This document shows positions 18,682 to 27,702 of a stretch of 64,000 nt of DNA, piece by piece. The notes under the pieces are model-generated. The model was not told where the DNA came from. It did no database searches and worked only from the letters and a program-made list of their open reading frames with translations. The stretch's first letter is position 1. Each line of letters begins with the position of its first letter. The DNA lies in contig OZ253672.1 of the NCBI GenBank assembly GCA_965263365.1, positions 1,178,001-1,242,000 on the forward strand. Reading direction: 5' to 3'. The position numbers and the translations under genes were made by a program. The DNA is from CANMUM01 sp965263365. GTDB taxonomy: Bacteria; Pseudomonadota; Alphaproteobacteria; Rhodobacterales; Rhodobacteraceae.

Positions 18682-19557
18682 ATGAAGTTTAAAGACAGCG
18701 AAATTACACCCAAATCAGTTTTTTTAAACCGCCGGACTTTCATGAAAACCGCTGCGGCTGGTCTAAGCTTAACAGGATCGCGGGCCTTTTCCGATGAGCT
18801 CACACCGACCGCAAAAGAACACATCGCGAGCTACACAAATTACTACGAGATGTCGACAGGCAAGGAGGAATCCGCACGTATCGGTTCGAATTTAACACTA
18901 AAACCATGGGAAATTTCAGTTGAGGGCGCATTCGATAAAACGGGGATATTCGACCTGAATGATGTTTTATCGGGCCTTACCCCGCATAGCCGTATTTACA
19001 GGTTCCGCTGTGTGGAAGCCTGGTCAATGGTCGTACCTTGGAACGGCGTTCAGCTTTCTGATTTGCTTCAAAAATTTGGTGTTCAATCTTCTGCAAAATA
19101 CATCGCTTTCGAAACGCTGGTGCGCCCCGAAGAAATGCCCGGAATCGCGCGCGGCACGCTTGATTGGCCATACCGTGAAGGCTTACGTATCGACGAAGCC
19201 ATGCATCCGCTTACACTTATGGCAACTGGACTTTATGATGAACCGCTTCTTGGACAAAACGGCGGCCCCATTCGCCTTGTTGTGCCTTGGAAATATGGGT
19301 TCAAATCAATCAAATCCATCGTTCGTATTACCGCAACCGAAAGCCAGCCCTACGCAACATGGAACGCATCAAATAGCGGTGAATATGGGTTCTACGCCAA
19401 CGTTAATCCAGAAGTGTCACACCCGCGCTGGTCGCAAGCCAGTGAACGTGTCCTTGGCGCAGGCCTAATCGGCGCGCGTCGCGATACCGAAATGTTTAAT
19501 GGCTATAACGAAGTTGCATCACTCTATCAGGGCATGGACTTAACAAAGTTTTTCTAA
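18682..19557 (+). CDS. msrP: Periplasmic methionine sulfoxide reductase, molybdopterin subunit
   Basis: About 291 residues. MsrP repairs oxidised methionine in periplasmic proteins with electrons from MsrQ. The start MKFKDSEITPKS resembles the family start and puts the twin-arginine signal NRRTFMKTAAAG at the usual place; ATG 18658 gives eight more residues and is possible. The molybdenum-ligating cysteine is Cys110 in YRFRCVEAWSMVVPW. The C-terminal part contains VPWKYGFKSIKSI, as in YedY. msrQ starts within the stop (TAATG), so they form one unit. Confidence 0.95.
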   Translation: MKFKDSEITPKSVFLNRRTFMKTAAAGLSLTGSRAFSDELTPTAKEHIASYTNYYEMSTGKEESARIGSNLTLKPWEISVEGAFDKTGIFDLNDVLSGLTPHSRIYRFRCVEAWSMVVPWNGVQLSDLLQKFGVQSSAKYIAFETLVRPEEMPGIARGTLDWPYREGLRIDEAMHPLTLMATGLYDEPLLGQNGGPIRLVVPWKYGFKSIKSIVRITATESQPYATWNASNSGEYGFYANVNPEVSHPRWSQASERVLGAGLIGARRDTEMFNGYNEVASLYQGMDLTKFF

Positions 19558-20159
19558 TGCAAGCTCTTAATCATGCGCTCACACGCCTACCAAATTGGCC
19601 GTTTTACGTTTTGGGCCCACTGCCAGCGATTTGGCTATTTTGGCGCGCGCTAAATAATCAGCTCGGCGCCGACCCGATTGATACGCTCATAGTTGAATAT
19701 GGGGAGACTTCTATTCAGCTCCTTGCGCTCACGCTTTTGATCACCCCGCTTAAGCACCTCAAAATCAATGCAACTAAACAAAAGCGTCCGCTTGGACTAC
19801 TCGCATTTACCTATGCACTATTTCATCTGCTGGTTTGGCTCGTTTTAGACCAAGGTCTAAATTTAGAACGAATTTGGACAGAAATTATCAAACGCCCCTA
19901 CATAACGCTCGGCATGATTGCCTTTGCTCTCATGATCCCCCTTGCGCTGACTTCAAACAATCGGGCCTTACGCAAACTTGGTCCAAAAAAATGGAAGCGT
20001 CTCCACCTATTAACCTACCCGCTGGCTTTAATCGCAAGTTTCCATTTCATTCTTGTCGTCAAAGGCTGGCAAGTTGAGCCCTTTATTTACTTCGGGATTT
20101 TTGCAACGATAGTTTTCTTAAAACGTAAATCAATTCAATTACTTATAAAATCCAAGTAA
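19557..20159 (+). CDS. msrQ: Heme-binding membrane subunit MsrQ
   Basis: 200 residues with five to six hydrophobic helices; a ferric-reductase-like transmembrane protein that passes electrons from the respiratory chain or flavin reductase to MsrP. Heme-ligand histidines are plausible at FALFHLLVWLV-type positions (YALFHLLVW) and in the later helices (RLHLLTYPLALIASFHFIL). The start overlaps the msrP stop by one base. The gene ends 69 bases before the rpmA terminator on the other strand. Confidence 0.93.
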   Translation: MQALNHALTRLPNWPFYVLGPLPAIWLFWRALNNQLGADPIDTLIVEYGETSIQLLALTLLITPLKHLKINATKQKRPLGLLAFTYALFHLLVWLVLDQGLNLERIWTEIIKRPYITLGMIAFALMIPLALTSNNRALRKLGPKKWKRLHLLTYPLALIASFHFILVVKGWQVEPFIYFGIFATIVFLKRKSIQLLIKSK

Positions 20160-20227
20160 AGTCAAAAATAGCGTTCAAAGTCTGCACTATCAAATCGGCA
20201 CTTGAAGCACCTCAACGCCCCAACAAT

Positions 20228-20254
20228 AAAAAAGGCACGTTTCTGAACGCGCCT
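20228..20254 (-). terminator. Rho-independent terminator of rplU-rpmA
   Basis: On the minus strand AGGCGCGTT, loop CAGA, AACGTGCCT (nine pairs with one G-T) followed by TTTTT. It lies 32 bases after the rpmA stop. Confidence 0.85.
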
Positions 20255-20286
20255 CTCCCAATCTTAACAGATCAATTTGTGTGAAG

Positions 20287-20556
20287 TTACTCAGCAGCCT
20301 TTGCCGCCTCAACAACATTTACAAATTGACGACCCTTAATGCCTTTTTTGAACTCAACTGAGCCTTCCGTAAGCGCGAAAAGAGTGTGATCTTTGCCCAT
20401 GCCGACATTTGCACCCGGCCACATTTTTGTCCCGCGCTGACGCACGATAATATTGCCTGGAATTACGACTTCACCGCCAAATTTCTTCACTCCCAAACGA
20501 CGTCCCGCTGAATCGCGACCGTTACGAGATGATCCGCCTGCTTTTTTATGTGCCAT
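20287..20556 (-). CDS. rpmA: 50S ribosomal protein L27
   Basis: 89 residues beginning MAHKKAGGSSRNGRDSAGRR, the invariant L27 N-terminus that reaches the peptidyl-transferase centre. No N-terminal propeptide of the Firmicutes type. It follows rplU by 11 bases and ends before a clear terminator. Confidence 0.99.
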   Translation of the reverse strand: MAHKKAGGSSRNGRDSAGRRLGVKKFGGEVVIPGNIIVRQRGTKMWPGANVGMGKDHTLFALTEGSVEFKKGIKGRQFVNVVEAAKAAE

Positions 20557-20567
20557 TGTATATCTCC

Positions 20568-21212
20568 TTAACCTTTCGCGAACTCAGTCGCTTGTTTAAT
20601 CCATTCATCGCGCTCAATGCGACCCTTAAATGACAAGAAATCGTCAACATAAGAGACATCGCTCGCATTCCACTCAGCAATCTGCCAAAAATGATACACG
20701 CCCAAATCGTTCAATTTCTTAACCAATACAGGGCCTACACCCGAAATTTTGCTCAAGTCATCTGCATCACCTTTTGGCGATTTCAACAAATTCGCTGGCG
20801 CTTTTCCTTCAGTTGCGGGAGCGGCTTCCGCCTTCGCTGCAACTTTAGGGGCTTCCTCTTTATTCGCAGGTGCTTTTTTCTTTGCAGATTTCTTTGGTGC
20901 TTCGCCGCCAATGCCCGTAATCTTAACAACCGTCAAATATTGACGATGACCTTTACGACGCTGTGAAGAGTGTTTTCTGCGACGCTTTACAAAATTGATA
21001 ACCTTCTCGCCTCTCTTTTGCTCAAGAACTTCACCAAAAACGGCAGTTCCAGAAAGCAAAGGCGTTCCGATCTGCGGTTTATCACCACCGATCATCAAAA
21101 CATCTTCAAAAGATACAGAATCGCCTTCTTCGGCGTCCAATTTCTCAACTGTGATGATGCTTTCTTCGGCAACTTTATACTGTTTGCCACCAGTCTTGAT
21201 CACTGCAAACAT
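20568..21212 (-). CDS. rplU: 50S ribosomal protein L21 with C-terminal helix-hairpin-helix extension
   Basis: 214 residues, twice the length of E. coli L21. The first ~103 residues are standard L21 (MFAVIKTGGKQYKVAEESI, KRRRKHSSQRRKGHRQ, TVVKITGI). They are followed by an Ala/Lys/Glu linker (about 110-150) and a DLSKISGVGPVLVKKLNDLG helix-hairpin-helix domain with WQIAEWNASDV. Similar tails occur on L21 and some other proteins in alphaproteobacteria; the function is not known to me, nucleic-acid or protein binding being the obvious guesses. A strong promoter lies about 125 bases upstream. Confidence 0.97.
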   Translation of the reverse strand: MFAVIKTGGKQYKVAEESIITVEKLDAEEGDSVSFEDVLMIGGDKPQIGTPLLSGTAVFGEVLEQKRGEKVINFVKRRRKHSSQRRKGHRQYLTVVKITGIGGEAPKKSAKKKAPANKEEAPKVAAKAEAAPATEGKAPANLLKSPKGDADDLSKISGVGPVLVKKLNDLGVYHFWQIAEWNASDVSYVDDFLSFKGRIERDEWIKQATEFAKG

Positions 21213-21336
21213 TGCAATTTATCCTTTAATATCCGCGTTTTATGGCAACTCATTTGTTTTTTTGGATAAACATCCGCCTCAAACTGCGCGCCCTCTCGGA
21301 CGTATTTTACAAAATCAAACCAACGGTTCGAGCTGC

Positions 21337-21364
21337 TTTATAGCAACAAAGCTCGCGAAGTCAA
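21337..21364 (-). promoter_or_regulatory. Sigma-70-type promoter of rplU-rpmA
   Basis: Minus strand TTGACT, 16-base spacer, TATAAA; five of six matches to each consensus box. It leaves a 5' leader of roughly 115-120 bases before the rplU ATG. Confidence 0.65.
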
Positions 21365-21449
21365 GCCAATTAAGAACCCAAAACACATACACAAATGCGC
21401 GCGACATCTGCTGGGCGCATTCTCTATTTATATCAGAAATCTCCGGCCT

Positions 21450-22502
21450 TTATTTGACCGAATCCTCGTTTGAACTTGCACGCGGCACGAGGGCCTTTAC
21501 CAGCACTTTCATATCCAAAATGCCGACAGGATCACCCTCTTTCATCACTTTGTAAACATTGGTTGTATCACCGCCTGAAATATCAATCACACTCTCGAGA
21601 TTATCGTTAAAATCTACCTCACCAGATACCTTCGGCATTTTCTTTGGTAAATCGCTCATCACCGAACGTACACGCAAAACCCTAGCACGGTTAATATCGG
21701 CAACAAAATCCTCGATATAGGGATCATTGGGATTAAGTAGGATATGCTGTGGCTCGCCTTGTTGAACCACATAACCATCTTTCAAAATGACAAGGTGATC
21801 TGCAAGCTTAAGCGCCTCGTCAAGATCATGCGTGATAAAAATGATGGTTTTGTGAAGCTCCGTTTGCAACTCAAGAAGCAAATCTTGCATCCCTGAACGA
21901 ATGATCGGGTCAAGAGCCGAAAACGCTTCATCCATCAACATCACTTCTGCATTTGACGAAAGCGCACGCGCAATGCCCACACGTTGTTGCATACCACCTG
22001 AAAGTTGGTGCGGGTAGTGATCTTCAAACCCGCCTAAACCGACGCGATCAAGCCACTTACGCGATGTTTCCATGGCATCCGTTTTGCGGTCTTTGCGGAT
22101 CTCATAAGAAAGCGCGATATTTTCAAGCACAGTTTTATGCGGCAATAGCGCAAATTTTTGGAAAACCATCGACATTTTGCGACGCCGCACTTGGCGTAGG
22201 TCAGCCTCATTTAATCCTAAAACATCAACGTCATCATAAATCACCTCACCTGCCGTTGGGTCAATTAATCGATTGAGGTGACGAATAAGTGTCGATTTTC
22301 CCGATCCCGAAAGTCCCATGATCACGGTAATTTCACCCGCTTTCATATCAACATTAATATTTTCAAGACCAAGAACATGACCATGCTGTTCTAAAAGCTC
22401 TGTTTTTGTTATGCCGTCTTTAACATAAGGCAACACTGATGCCGGATCATCGCCAAATATTTTGTATAAATTGCGAACGGAGATTTTTACGTTATTTTCC
22501 AT
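21450..22502 (-). CDS. proV: Glycine betaine/choline/proline ABC transporter ATPase (ProV/OpuA type)
   Basis: 350 residues. Walker A GLSGSGKST, signature LSGGMQQRVGIARAL (the LSGGM variant typical of QAT-family ATPases), Walker B VMLMDEAFSALDP and an H-loop in FITHDLDEAL. A C-terminal region past residue 270 contains a CBS-like module (GDTTNVYKVMKEGDPVGILD), which in OpuA/ProV senses ionic strength. Third gene of the proX-proW-proV unit, 11 bases after proW. Confidence 0.93.
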   Translation of the reverse strand: MENNVKISVRNLYKIFGDDPASVLPYVKDGITKTELLEQHGHVLGLENINVDMKAGEITVIMGLSGSGKSTLIRHLNRLIDPTAGEVIYDDVDVLGLNEADLRQVRRRKMSMVFQKFALLPHKTVLENIALSYEIRKDRKTDAMETSRKWLDRVGLGGFEDHYPHQLSGGMQQRVGIARALSSNAEVMLMDEAFSALDPIIRSGMQDLLLELQTELHKTIIFITHDLDEALKLADHLVILKDGYVVQQGEPQHILLNPNDPYIEDFVADINRARVLRVRSVMSDLPKKMPKVSGEVDFNDNLESVIDISGGDTTNVYKVMKEGDPVGILDMKVLVKALVPRASSNEDSVK

Positions 22503-22513
22503 TTTTCTTCTCC

Positions 22514-23503
22514 TTATTGTCCAGCATTAATACGGTTTAAAGCGGCTTTAGATACGCGGTCCAAACAAACGGCCATGAGAACAATCGCAATGCCGTAAAC
22601 AATACCATAACCGATTTCCACATTACGAATTGCGCGGAGCACAAATTTTCCAAGTCCCGGTGCCGAAACCATCGACGCGATCACCACCATCGCAAGCGAC
22701 ATCATTACGGTCTGGTTGACCCCCGCCATAATATTGGGAAGTGAGAGCGGAATCTCGACTTTGAATAGTTTCTGCCAGCGCGTCATGCCAAATGCATTCG
22801 CGGCCTCAATCACCTCTTTATCCACAAGTCGGATCCCTAAATTTGTCAAGCGAATAACGGGTACAATCGCGTAAAGTATGATCGCAATGCCGTATAGTTT
22901 GGGTGCGGTAACCGAGAAAAGCATAATGAGCGGCACAAGATAAACAAAGCTGGGGAGTGTTTGTAGGAGATCCAATACAGGAATCATAACATCGCGGAGC
23001 CAATCTCTTTTCGACATGGCGATGCCAATCGGCACTCCAAATAAGACGCAGACGAAGGTACATAAAAGCACAATGCCAAGCGTTTGCATCGCATGCTCAT
23101 AAATATCGACAAATGCGTAAAAGAAAAGTGTAACTGCAACGAGAATGACAGCGCCAATCGAACGCGCGACAAACCAAGTAATTACCAACAAAACAGGAAT
23201 CATGATGAACCAAGGGGTGTTCTCAAAAATTACCAATGCCCCTGTTAAAGCCCAAGAGAGTGGCTCCGTTAGCGGGTCAAGCACGAATTTGAGCCCATCT
23301 TTGACGGCATTAAAACCTTCTTCAACGCCCTTAATAAAATCGCGCGATTGCGGGATAGACGCACAAGATTCATTTAACGCATCAAGCGATGGAAACTGAA
23401 ATCCGCTGCTCTCATCTCCACCAAGATCTTCGAGTGAAACCAGCCCGCCTGAACTTTCTCCACACGATTCAACACCTTTAAATAGGCCATCATAAGTGCC
23501 CAT
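22514..23503 (-). CDS. proW: Glycine betaine/choline/proline ABC transporter permease
   Basis: About 329 residues from ATG 23503, which has GGAGGAGGT just upstream; the frame runs 11 codons further without support. A polar N-terminal region of about 75 residues precedes the membrane helices, as in E. coli ProW. The binding-protein-dependent permease EAA loop is recognisable in EAANAFGMTRWQKLFKVEIP. It lies 55 bases after proX. Confidence 0.93.
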   Translation of the reverse strand: MGTYDGLFKGVESCGESSGGLVSLEDLGGDESSGFQFPSLDALNESCASIPQSRDFIKGVEEGFNAVKDGLKFVLDPLTEPLSWALTGALVIFENTPWFIMIPVLLVITWFVARSIGAVILVAVTLFFYAFVDIYEHAMQTLGIVLLCTFVCVLFGVPIGIAMSKRDWLRDVMIPVLDLLQTLPSFVYLVPLIMLFSVTAPKLYGIAIILYAIVPVIRLTNLGIRLVDKEVIEAANAFGMTRWQKLFKVEIPLSLPNIMAGVNQTVMMSLAMVVIASMVSAPGLGKFVLRAIRNVEIGYGIVYGIAIVLMAVCLDRVSKAALNRINAGQ

Positions 23504-23557
23504 ATTACCTCCTCCAAAAATTTGAAACGGGCGCATTTAGCGCCCGCCTTTTATTTT

Positions 23558-24538
23558 TTAGTTAAGCATTTCTACTAGTTTTTCTTTCGCTTCATCATTA
23601 ACCCACGACATCCAAGTGTCTGAATAAGTTACGATAAAGTGCGCAGCTGCCTCCTCAGGCGTTGCGTTGTTATCCTCTTGCCAAGCCAAAAGAGAGTTCA
23701 TTTGCTCAGTTTCAAAAGTGAGCTTTGTCATTAACTCATAAATATCTGGATTTTCTTCTTTCAATTTACCCGTCACAACTGTCGCAACTGGTGATGGCGG
23801 CCAAGAGTTTTTCGCAATATCTGTACATTCTGGATCAGACGCACAATCGTGAATTTCTGCGTCCGCAGGAACACCCAAATCCACTAGAGTCATTGGGTAT
23901 TTACCCAAAATCGCTGTTGGCGCCCAGTAATAACCAAACCATGGCTTTTCTGCGTCATAAGCTTCTTTGATCGATGCTGCTAAGGTCTCACCTGAACCGT
24001 GATTAAAAACTTCAATTCCGTTTGCTTCGAGCTCAAACGCTTCGATATATGATCCATTGGAAATTTGACAACCCCAACCTTCTGGGCAAGTGTGGAACGT
24101 GCCGCCAACAAGATCAGGATTCGCAAAGATGCCCTCGATTGTTGCGAGCTCAGGGTTTGCCTCAACGAGGTAGTTTGGAACCCACCAACCTTCAATACCA
24201 CCTTGTGCAAGAACAGGCGCCACTTCTTCAACATCACCTTTTTCAAATAGTGGTGCAAGATCACCAGCCGCATTCATCCAAAGCTCAGTCACGATATCAG
24301 GCTCACCTGTTTCAACAAGTGATGCAACCGCCGTCACTGTTGCGGAAGGCACTGTCTCAACTTTACATCCATATCCTTTTTCCATGATGAATTTCGCAAC
24401 ATTTGTCACGATGATCGATGAACCCCAGTCCATCTCCGTGATCGAGATCTCACAAGAGCCATGCCCATCGGCATTTGCCGCCACTGAAATCGCAAGCGCG
24501 CTCGAGGCAATCGCTAACATTGATAATGTTTTTTTCAT
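23558..24538 (-). CDS. proX: Glycine betaine/choline-type substrate-binding protein
   Basis: 326 residues with a cleavable signal (SALAISVAANA-DG). An OpuAC-type periplasmic binding protein: the opening ISITEMDWGSSIIVTNVAKF and aromatic clusters ELWMNA, GGIEGWWVPNYL and WFGYYWAPTAIL supply the tryptophan/tyrosine cage used for quaternary ammonium groups. GGAGG precedes the ATG. First gene of the importer; the substrate could be glycine betaine, choline or proline betaine. The last would fit the putative demethylation island near 36-47 kb. Confidence 0.9.
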   Translation of the reverse strand: MKKTLSMLAIASSALAISVAANADGHGSCEISITEMDWGSSIIVTNVAKFIMEKGYGCKVETVPSATVTAVASLVETGEPDIVTELWMNAAGDLAPLFEKGDVEEVAPVLAQGGIEGWWVPNYLVEANPELATIEGIFANPDLVGGTFHTCPEGWGCQISNGSYIEAFELEANGIEVFNHGSGETLAASIKEAYDAEKPWFGYYWAPTAILGKYPMTLVDLGVPADAEIHDCASDPECTDIAKNSWPPSPVATVVTGKLKEENPDIYELMTKLTFETEQMNSLLAWQEDNNATPEEAAAHFIVTYSDTWMSWVNDEAKEKLVEMLN

Positions 24539-25168
24539 TTATTTCCTCCAAAAGTAATTAATTTTAGACAACACGAATCTGATAGGGCAAAGTCATGTTG
24601 TCAATAAACCGAACAATGCCGACCACGGCGTTTACTAAATTTGTGTAAAGGGTAAAAATGTGATCACTTCTTTTTAATAATAGTGATCGAACCTGCATTA
24701 AATTAGCTTTAATGCGCACATCTACCGAAGTCGATTCGGCGGCGATATTTGAATCTTTTTCAAACATTCCGCGTGCAGACTGCCGTATCGATATATCTAT
24801 GTCAAGGAATTAACTGAATTTATAATAATTAATTTATATTGTTTTTTGCGGAATATTTTGTCTCATCAAGTCGCAAAAATATACGTAGTATCAGCGCAAA
24901 AAACTTGACCTGCATCGCATACAAACGCGCATTTCATAACTCTATAAACCGATAGAGTTTGTATCATTTTTTTAGTAGGGTTTTGATTGAAAAAACAATA
25001 AAAATAAAGAGGTTTTAGTTAAATGAAATATTTTAAATATTTGAAAATCAATAAAAATTTACTTTAATTTTCTGCAGAGAACCATTATACATACACATCC
25101 CAAAATACATATTTTTAAAAAAATTCACAATACTTCGGTCACGATTGGCAAGTCCCGCGCTTCTATCC
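24539..25168. other. 630-bp intergenic region upstream of proX
   Basis: AT-rich, no convincing gene (a 67-codon minus frame at 24564-24767 has no ribosome-binding site or known motif). It contains one clean inverted repeat, AACTCTAT-AAACCG-ATAGAGTT at 24938-24959, followed on the plus strand by a short T run. That may be an operator or a factor-independent terminator without a plus-strand gene in front. The proX promoter must lie here, but no good boxes were picked out. Confidence 0.5.
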
Positions 25169-26086
25169 CTAAAGGATATCACGAACGGTTTGCACGGCAA
25201 TTTCTGACGCCCAACTCGCAAGCGGATCAAATTTTGTATTTCGTGAGACCAATGACACAGGAGCGGGCGCGACATAAAATGGGAGGGCATGGGCATGAAT
25301 ACTCAACTTTTGAGCAATCGGCTCCACTAATTTCGGAAAAGTTGTAAAATAATAGTCACCCTGACTAACCACATAGAGCGCCTCCATAAAACCATTCACC
25401 TGCAAACCGATCTCGCGCTCGACACCATGAATACGCGCGGCATCATCAATGGGACTGCGACCACTCGGACCCGTATCGACTTGAACATGTGAACACGACA
25501 GCCAGTCTTGCAAACTCGGCGGATCACTTTTTGGCTTATTAATTGCCGCGGCATAGTAAGCCCACTCCACACTTCCAACGGGAAAAAGATTTTGTCCGGG
25601 CTTGGCTGAATTCCGATATAGCGAAATCAACAAATCGACGTCACCACGCAATAGGCGCGCATCTCCATCAGTAGGTCCCGTAATTTGAAAACTCATATTC
25701 GGTGCGCGTGCTTGCAATTCTTTACAAATTACTTGAGCAAGCGGCATCGCCAAATCAAAACACCCGATAACAAAATTTCGATCTGAGGCTTCTGGAACAA
25801 ATTTATAACCTCGCTCCACCAGCAGCGCAGAATCATTAAGCAACTGCGTCAACGGCGCTTTCAATTCTAAGGCCAAAGCGGTTGGAATCAATTTTGGACC
25901 CTTGCGAATAAACAATGTATCGCCAAGCATTTCGCGCAAACGATTAAGCGCATGGCTCACCGCAGACTGCGTCCGACCAATCTTGTCGGCAGTGGCCTGA
26001 GTACTTTGCGTTTCGATTAAGATCAACAAAACAGGTAATAAATTGAGATCAATACGATGGAGGCGTTTATGGAGATCATGATTCAT
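25169..26086 (-). CDS. LysR-family transcriptional regulator
   Basis: 305 residues. The helix-turn-helix is at about 13-70: LNLLPVLLILIETQSTQATA, then IGRTQSAVSHALNRLREMLG and FIRKGPKLIPTALA. The effector-binding half begins after residue 95. The NodD/LinR-like opening (RIDLNLLPVL) suggests the subgroup. It is divergent from two small exported proteins, with a 108-bp shared region that is the likely target. Confidence 0.9.
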   Translation of the reverse strand: MNHDLHKRLHRIDLNLLPVLLILIETQSTQATADKIGRTQSAVSHALNRLREMLGDTLFIRKGPKLIPTALALELKAPLTQLLNDSALLVERGYKFVPEASDRNFVIGCFDLAMPLAQVICKELQARAPNMSFQITGPTDGDARLLRGDVDLLISLYRNSAKPGQNLFPVGSVEWAYYAAAINKPKSDPPSLQDWLSCSHVQVDTGPSGRSPIDDAARIHGVEREIGLQVNGFMEALYVVSQGDYYFTTFPKLVEPIAQKLSIHAHALPFYVAPAPVSLVSRNTKFDPLASWASEIAVQTVRDIL

Positions 26087-26194
26087 AATGCCGTTTTATC
26101 ATAAATTTGATTCATTATGAAATGAATAACATTCGTTTTCATTAATTATGAATTCCATGCATATACAAAGAGCAAGTTAAAAAGGAAACGAAAT

Positions 26195-26713
26195 ATGAAA
26201 ACTAAACTAATTTCTGCGATTCTTGCGACCACTCTCCCGTTTGGACTCGCGGCTGCTGATCTCATGGGCACAACATTTGTGGTCACTAATACTTTCGAAG
26301 GTGATGCCGGAGGCAATAAAGTCGATGAAACTGATGTCGCAGCTTTCGGTCTGGATAACAACAAGTTTGCCGTCGTGAGCGAAGAGGTTGAACTCCCAAC
26401 CTTTATCAATATTTACGACATCGATGTTTCCGCCGACATGATCAAATTCACTTGGCGCGAAACTGAATTTTCAAGTCAAATTACCGGCCCTACGCCTGAG
26501 GGAAATCACGATCGCAACTATTTTGTCTTTGACCTACCAGAGGACGTCATGATCGAAAGCGTGACCTTTGATCCCGAAAATTCTGAGATGCTAGAGAATT
26601 CAGTAGAACCCGTCGCAACTGTTTTAGGTCCTAACCGTTTTGTAATCGACAATATCGGAGGGGTTGTGCGTGGCGTTGGTTTTAATCCTGCGTTCAAAGT
26701 CAATTTTAAATAA
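26195..26713 (+). CDS. Exported hypothetical protein (172 residues)
   Basis: Clear signal peptide MKTKLISAILATTLPFGLAAA with cleavage after the AAA, and AAAAGGAAA before the ATG. The mature part is acidic, has no cysteine and looks beta-rich (FVVTNTFEGDAGGNKVDETD, FINIYDIDVSADMIKFTWRE, RNYFVFDLPED). No family recognised. It is followed 16 bases later by another exported protein gene with a near-identical leader, AAAAAGGAAAC, so the two form an operon opposite a LysR gene. Confidence 0.8.
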   Translation: MKTKLISAILATTLPFGLAAADLMGTTFVVTNTFEGDAGGNKVDETDVAAFGLDNNKFAVVSEEVELPTFINIYDIDVSADMIKFTWRETEFSSQITGPTPEGNHDRNYFVFDLPEDVMIESVTFDPENSEMLENSVEPVATVLGPNRFVIDNIGGVVRGVGFNPAFKVNFK

Positions 26714-26729
26714 AAAGGAAACAAGCAAC

Positions 26730-27329
26730 ATGAGAAAAGCGATTTCACTAATTTGCACGGCCTTTTGCGCCCTACCGACATTTGCAGAAACTGAAATTCC
26801 AGAGATTGACGGTTCTTGGTCGTCACTTTCATGCGAACTTCGCCCACAATTGGGACAAGATGGCTCGGTGCAACCTTGGTATCTCAAACGGAGCATCAGC
26901 TTTGACGACAACCGAATTGAGGCCAATTTCACAACTTACGGCGATAAACATTGCACATACCCGATCGTGGAATTGTCCTTTGCAGGCGAGGTTGAAGTCA
27001 TCGGCCCGTCAAAAGTTGCCGACGGAAAAGCATATGATGCTGATTTGACAATTAACGAGTTTGTACGCATCAAGCCGCTCGCAGAAGAATTCGCTGAATT
27101 CGTAGGTTCGGCAGGATGTGGTGGCAATATGGTCGAATTAAATAAGGCCATTGATGTGCTTGAAAGCGGCTGTGAAGCACTCGCCCCCAACACACCGACA
27201 GTTGAATATGAAGTATTAATGGTCGAAGATGATCACCTTTATTTCGGAGCACGTCCTGTAAGCGGCCTGTTCTTATCGACCCCTGATGACCGTCCGGGTG
27301 CATTGCAAGTGCCTGTTGTTCGCGACTAA
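26730..27329 (+). CDS. Exported protein with APCDD1-like domain
   Basis: 199 residues from ATG 26730, which has AAAAAGGAAAC upstream; the frame's extra 22 codons overlap the previous gene. Signal peptide ends CALPTFAE. The mature part IDGSWSSLSCELRP, WYLKRSISFDDNRIEANFTT and YGDKHCTYPIVELSFAGEV follows the pattern of APCDD1-type domains (GxW..xCExRP, YLxRSxxF, YxDxxCxxP), which are lipocalin-like lipid-binding folds. Four cysteines remain after processing, consistent with disulfides. The family call is from memory of the pattern and should be tested by profile search. Confidence 0.65.
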   Translation: MRKAISLICTAFCALPTFAETEIPEIDGSWSSLSCELRPQLGQDGSVQPWYLKRSISFDDNRIEANFTTYGDKHCTYPIVELSFAGEVEVIGPSKVADGKAYDADLTINEFVRIKPLAEEFAEFVGSAGCGGNMVELNKAIDVLESGCEALAPNTPTVEYEVLMVEDDHLYFGARPVSGLFLSTPDDRPGALQVPVVRD

Positions 27330-27372
27330 AAATCAATATAATTGCGCAGATATTTGCACAAAAAAACAAAAC

Positions 27373-27410
27373 ATGCCCAGCAAACTCTCATATCTTAAGA
27401 AGCTGGGCAT
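27373..27410. terminator. Bidirectional stem-loop terminator
   Basis: ATGCCCAGC and GCTGGGCAT pair over nine bases around a 20-base loop; TTTT follows on the plus strand and a longer T-rich tract follows on the minus strand. It separates the exported-protein operon from the minus-strand tRNA. Confidence 0.7.
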
Positions 27411-27525
27411 TTTAATGCGAACCGCACCCGCGTATATTTTGCCTTTCAAATATGACAAAAACACGTCCAGATATTCGATCGTGAGACGTTTTCAAAATCC
27501 AAAAAAATTGCAAAAAAAAGGAAAA

Positions 27526-27601
27526 TGGTGGGTGATAAGAGACTCGAACTCCTGACATCTTCGGTGTAAACGAAGCGCTCTACCAACTGAGCTAATCACC
27601 C
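27526..27601 (-). tRNA. tRNA-Val (anticodon TAC)
   Basis: Cloverleaf read on the minus strand: acceptor GGGTGAT pairs with ATCACCC, D-arm TAGCTCAGTTGGTAGAGC, anticodon stem CTTCG/CGAAG around TTTACAC, T-arm with GTTCGAGTC. The 3' CCA is encoded. 76 bases including CCA. Confidence 0.97.
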
Positions 27602-27702
27602 GCCGTGAGGTGGCTTTTAACCAATGATACGCGGGTCTTCAAGTGCGAATTCTGCTTTTTTGAATATTTTTCTTATTTTGACACAAACCGTAAAAACAGA
27701 TG

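Noticed and set aside
24564..24767. 67-codon minus frame upstream of proX
   Set aside because: No ribosome-binding site, no recognisable sequence, and it occupies the proX leader; kept as intergenic.
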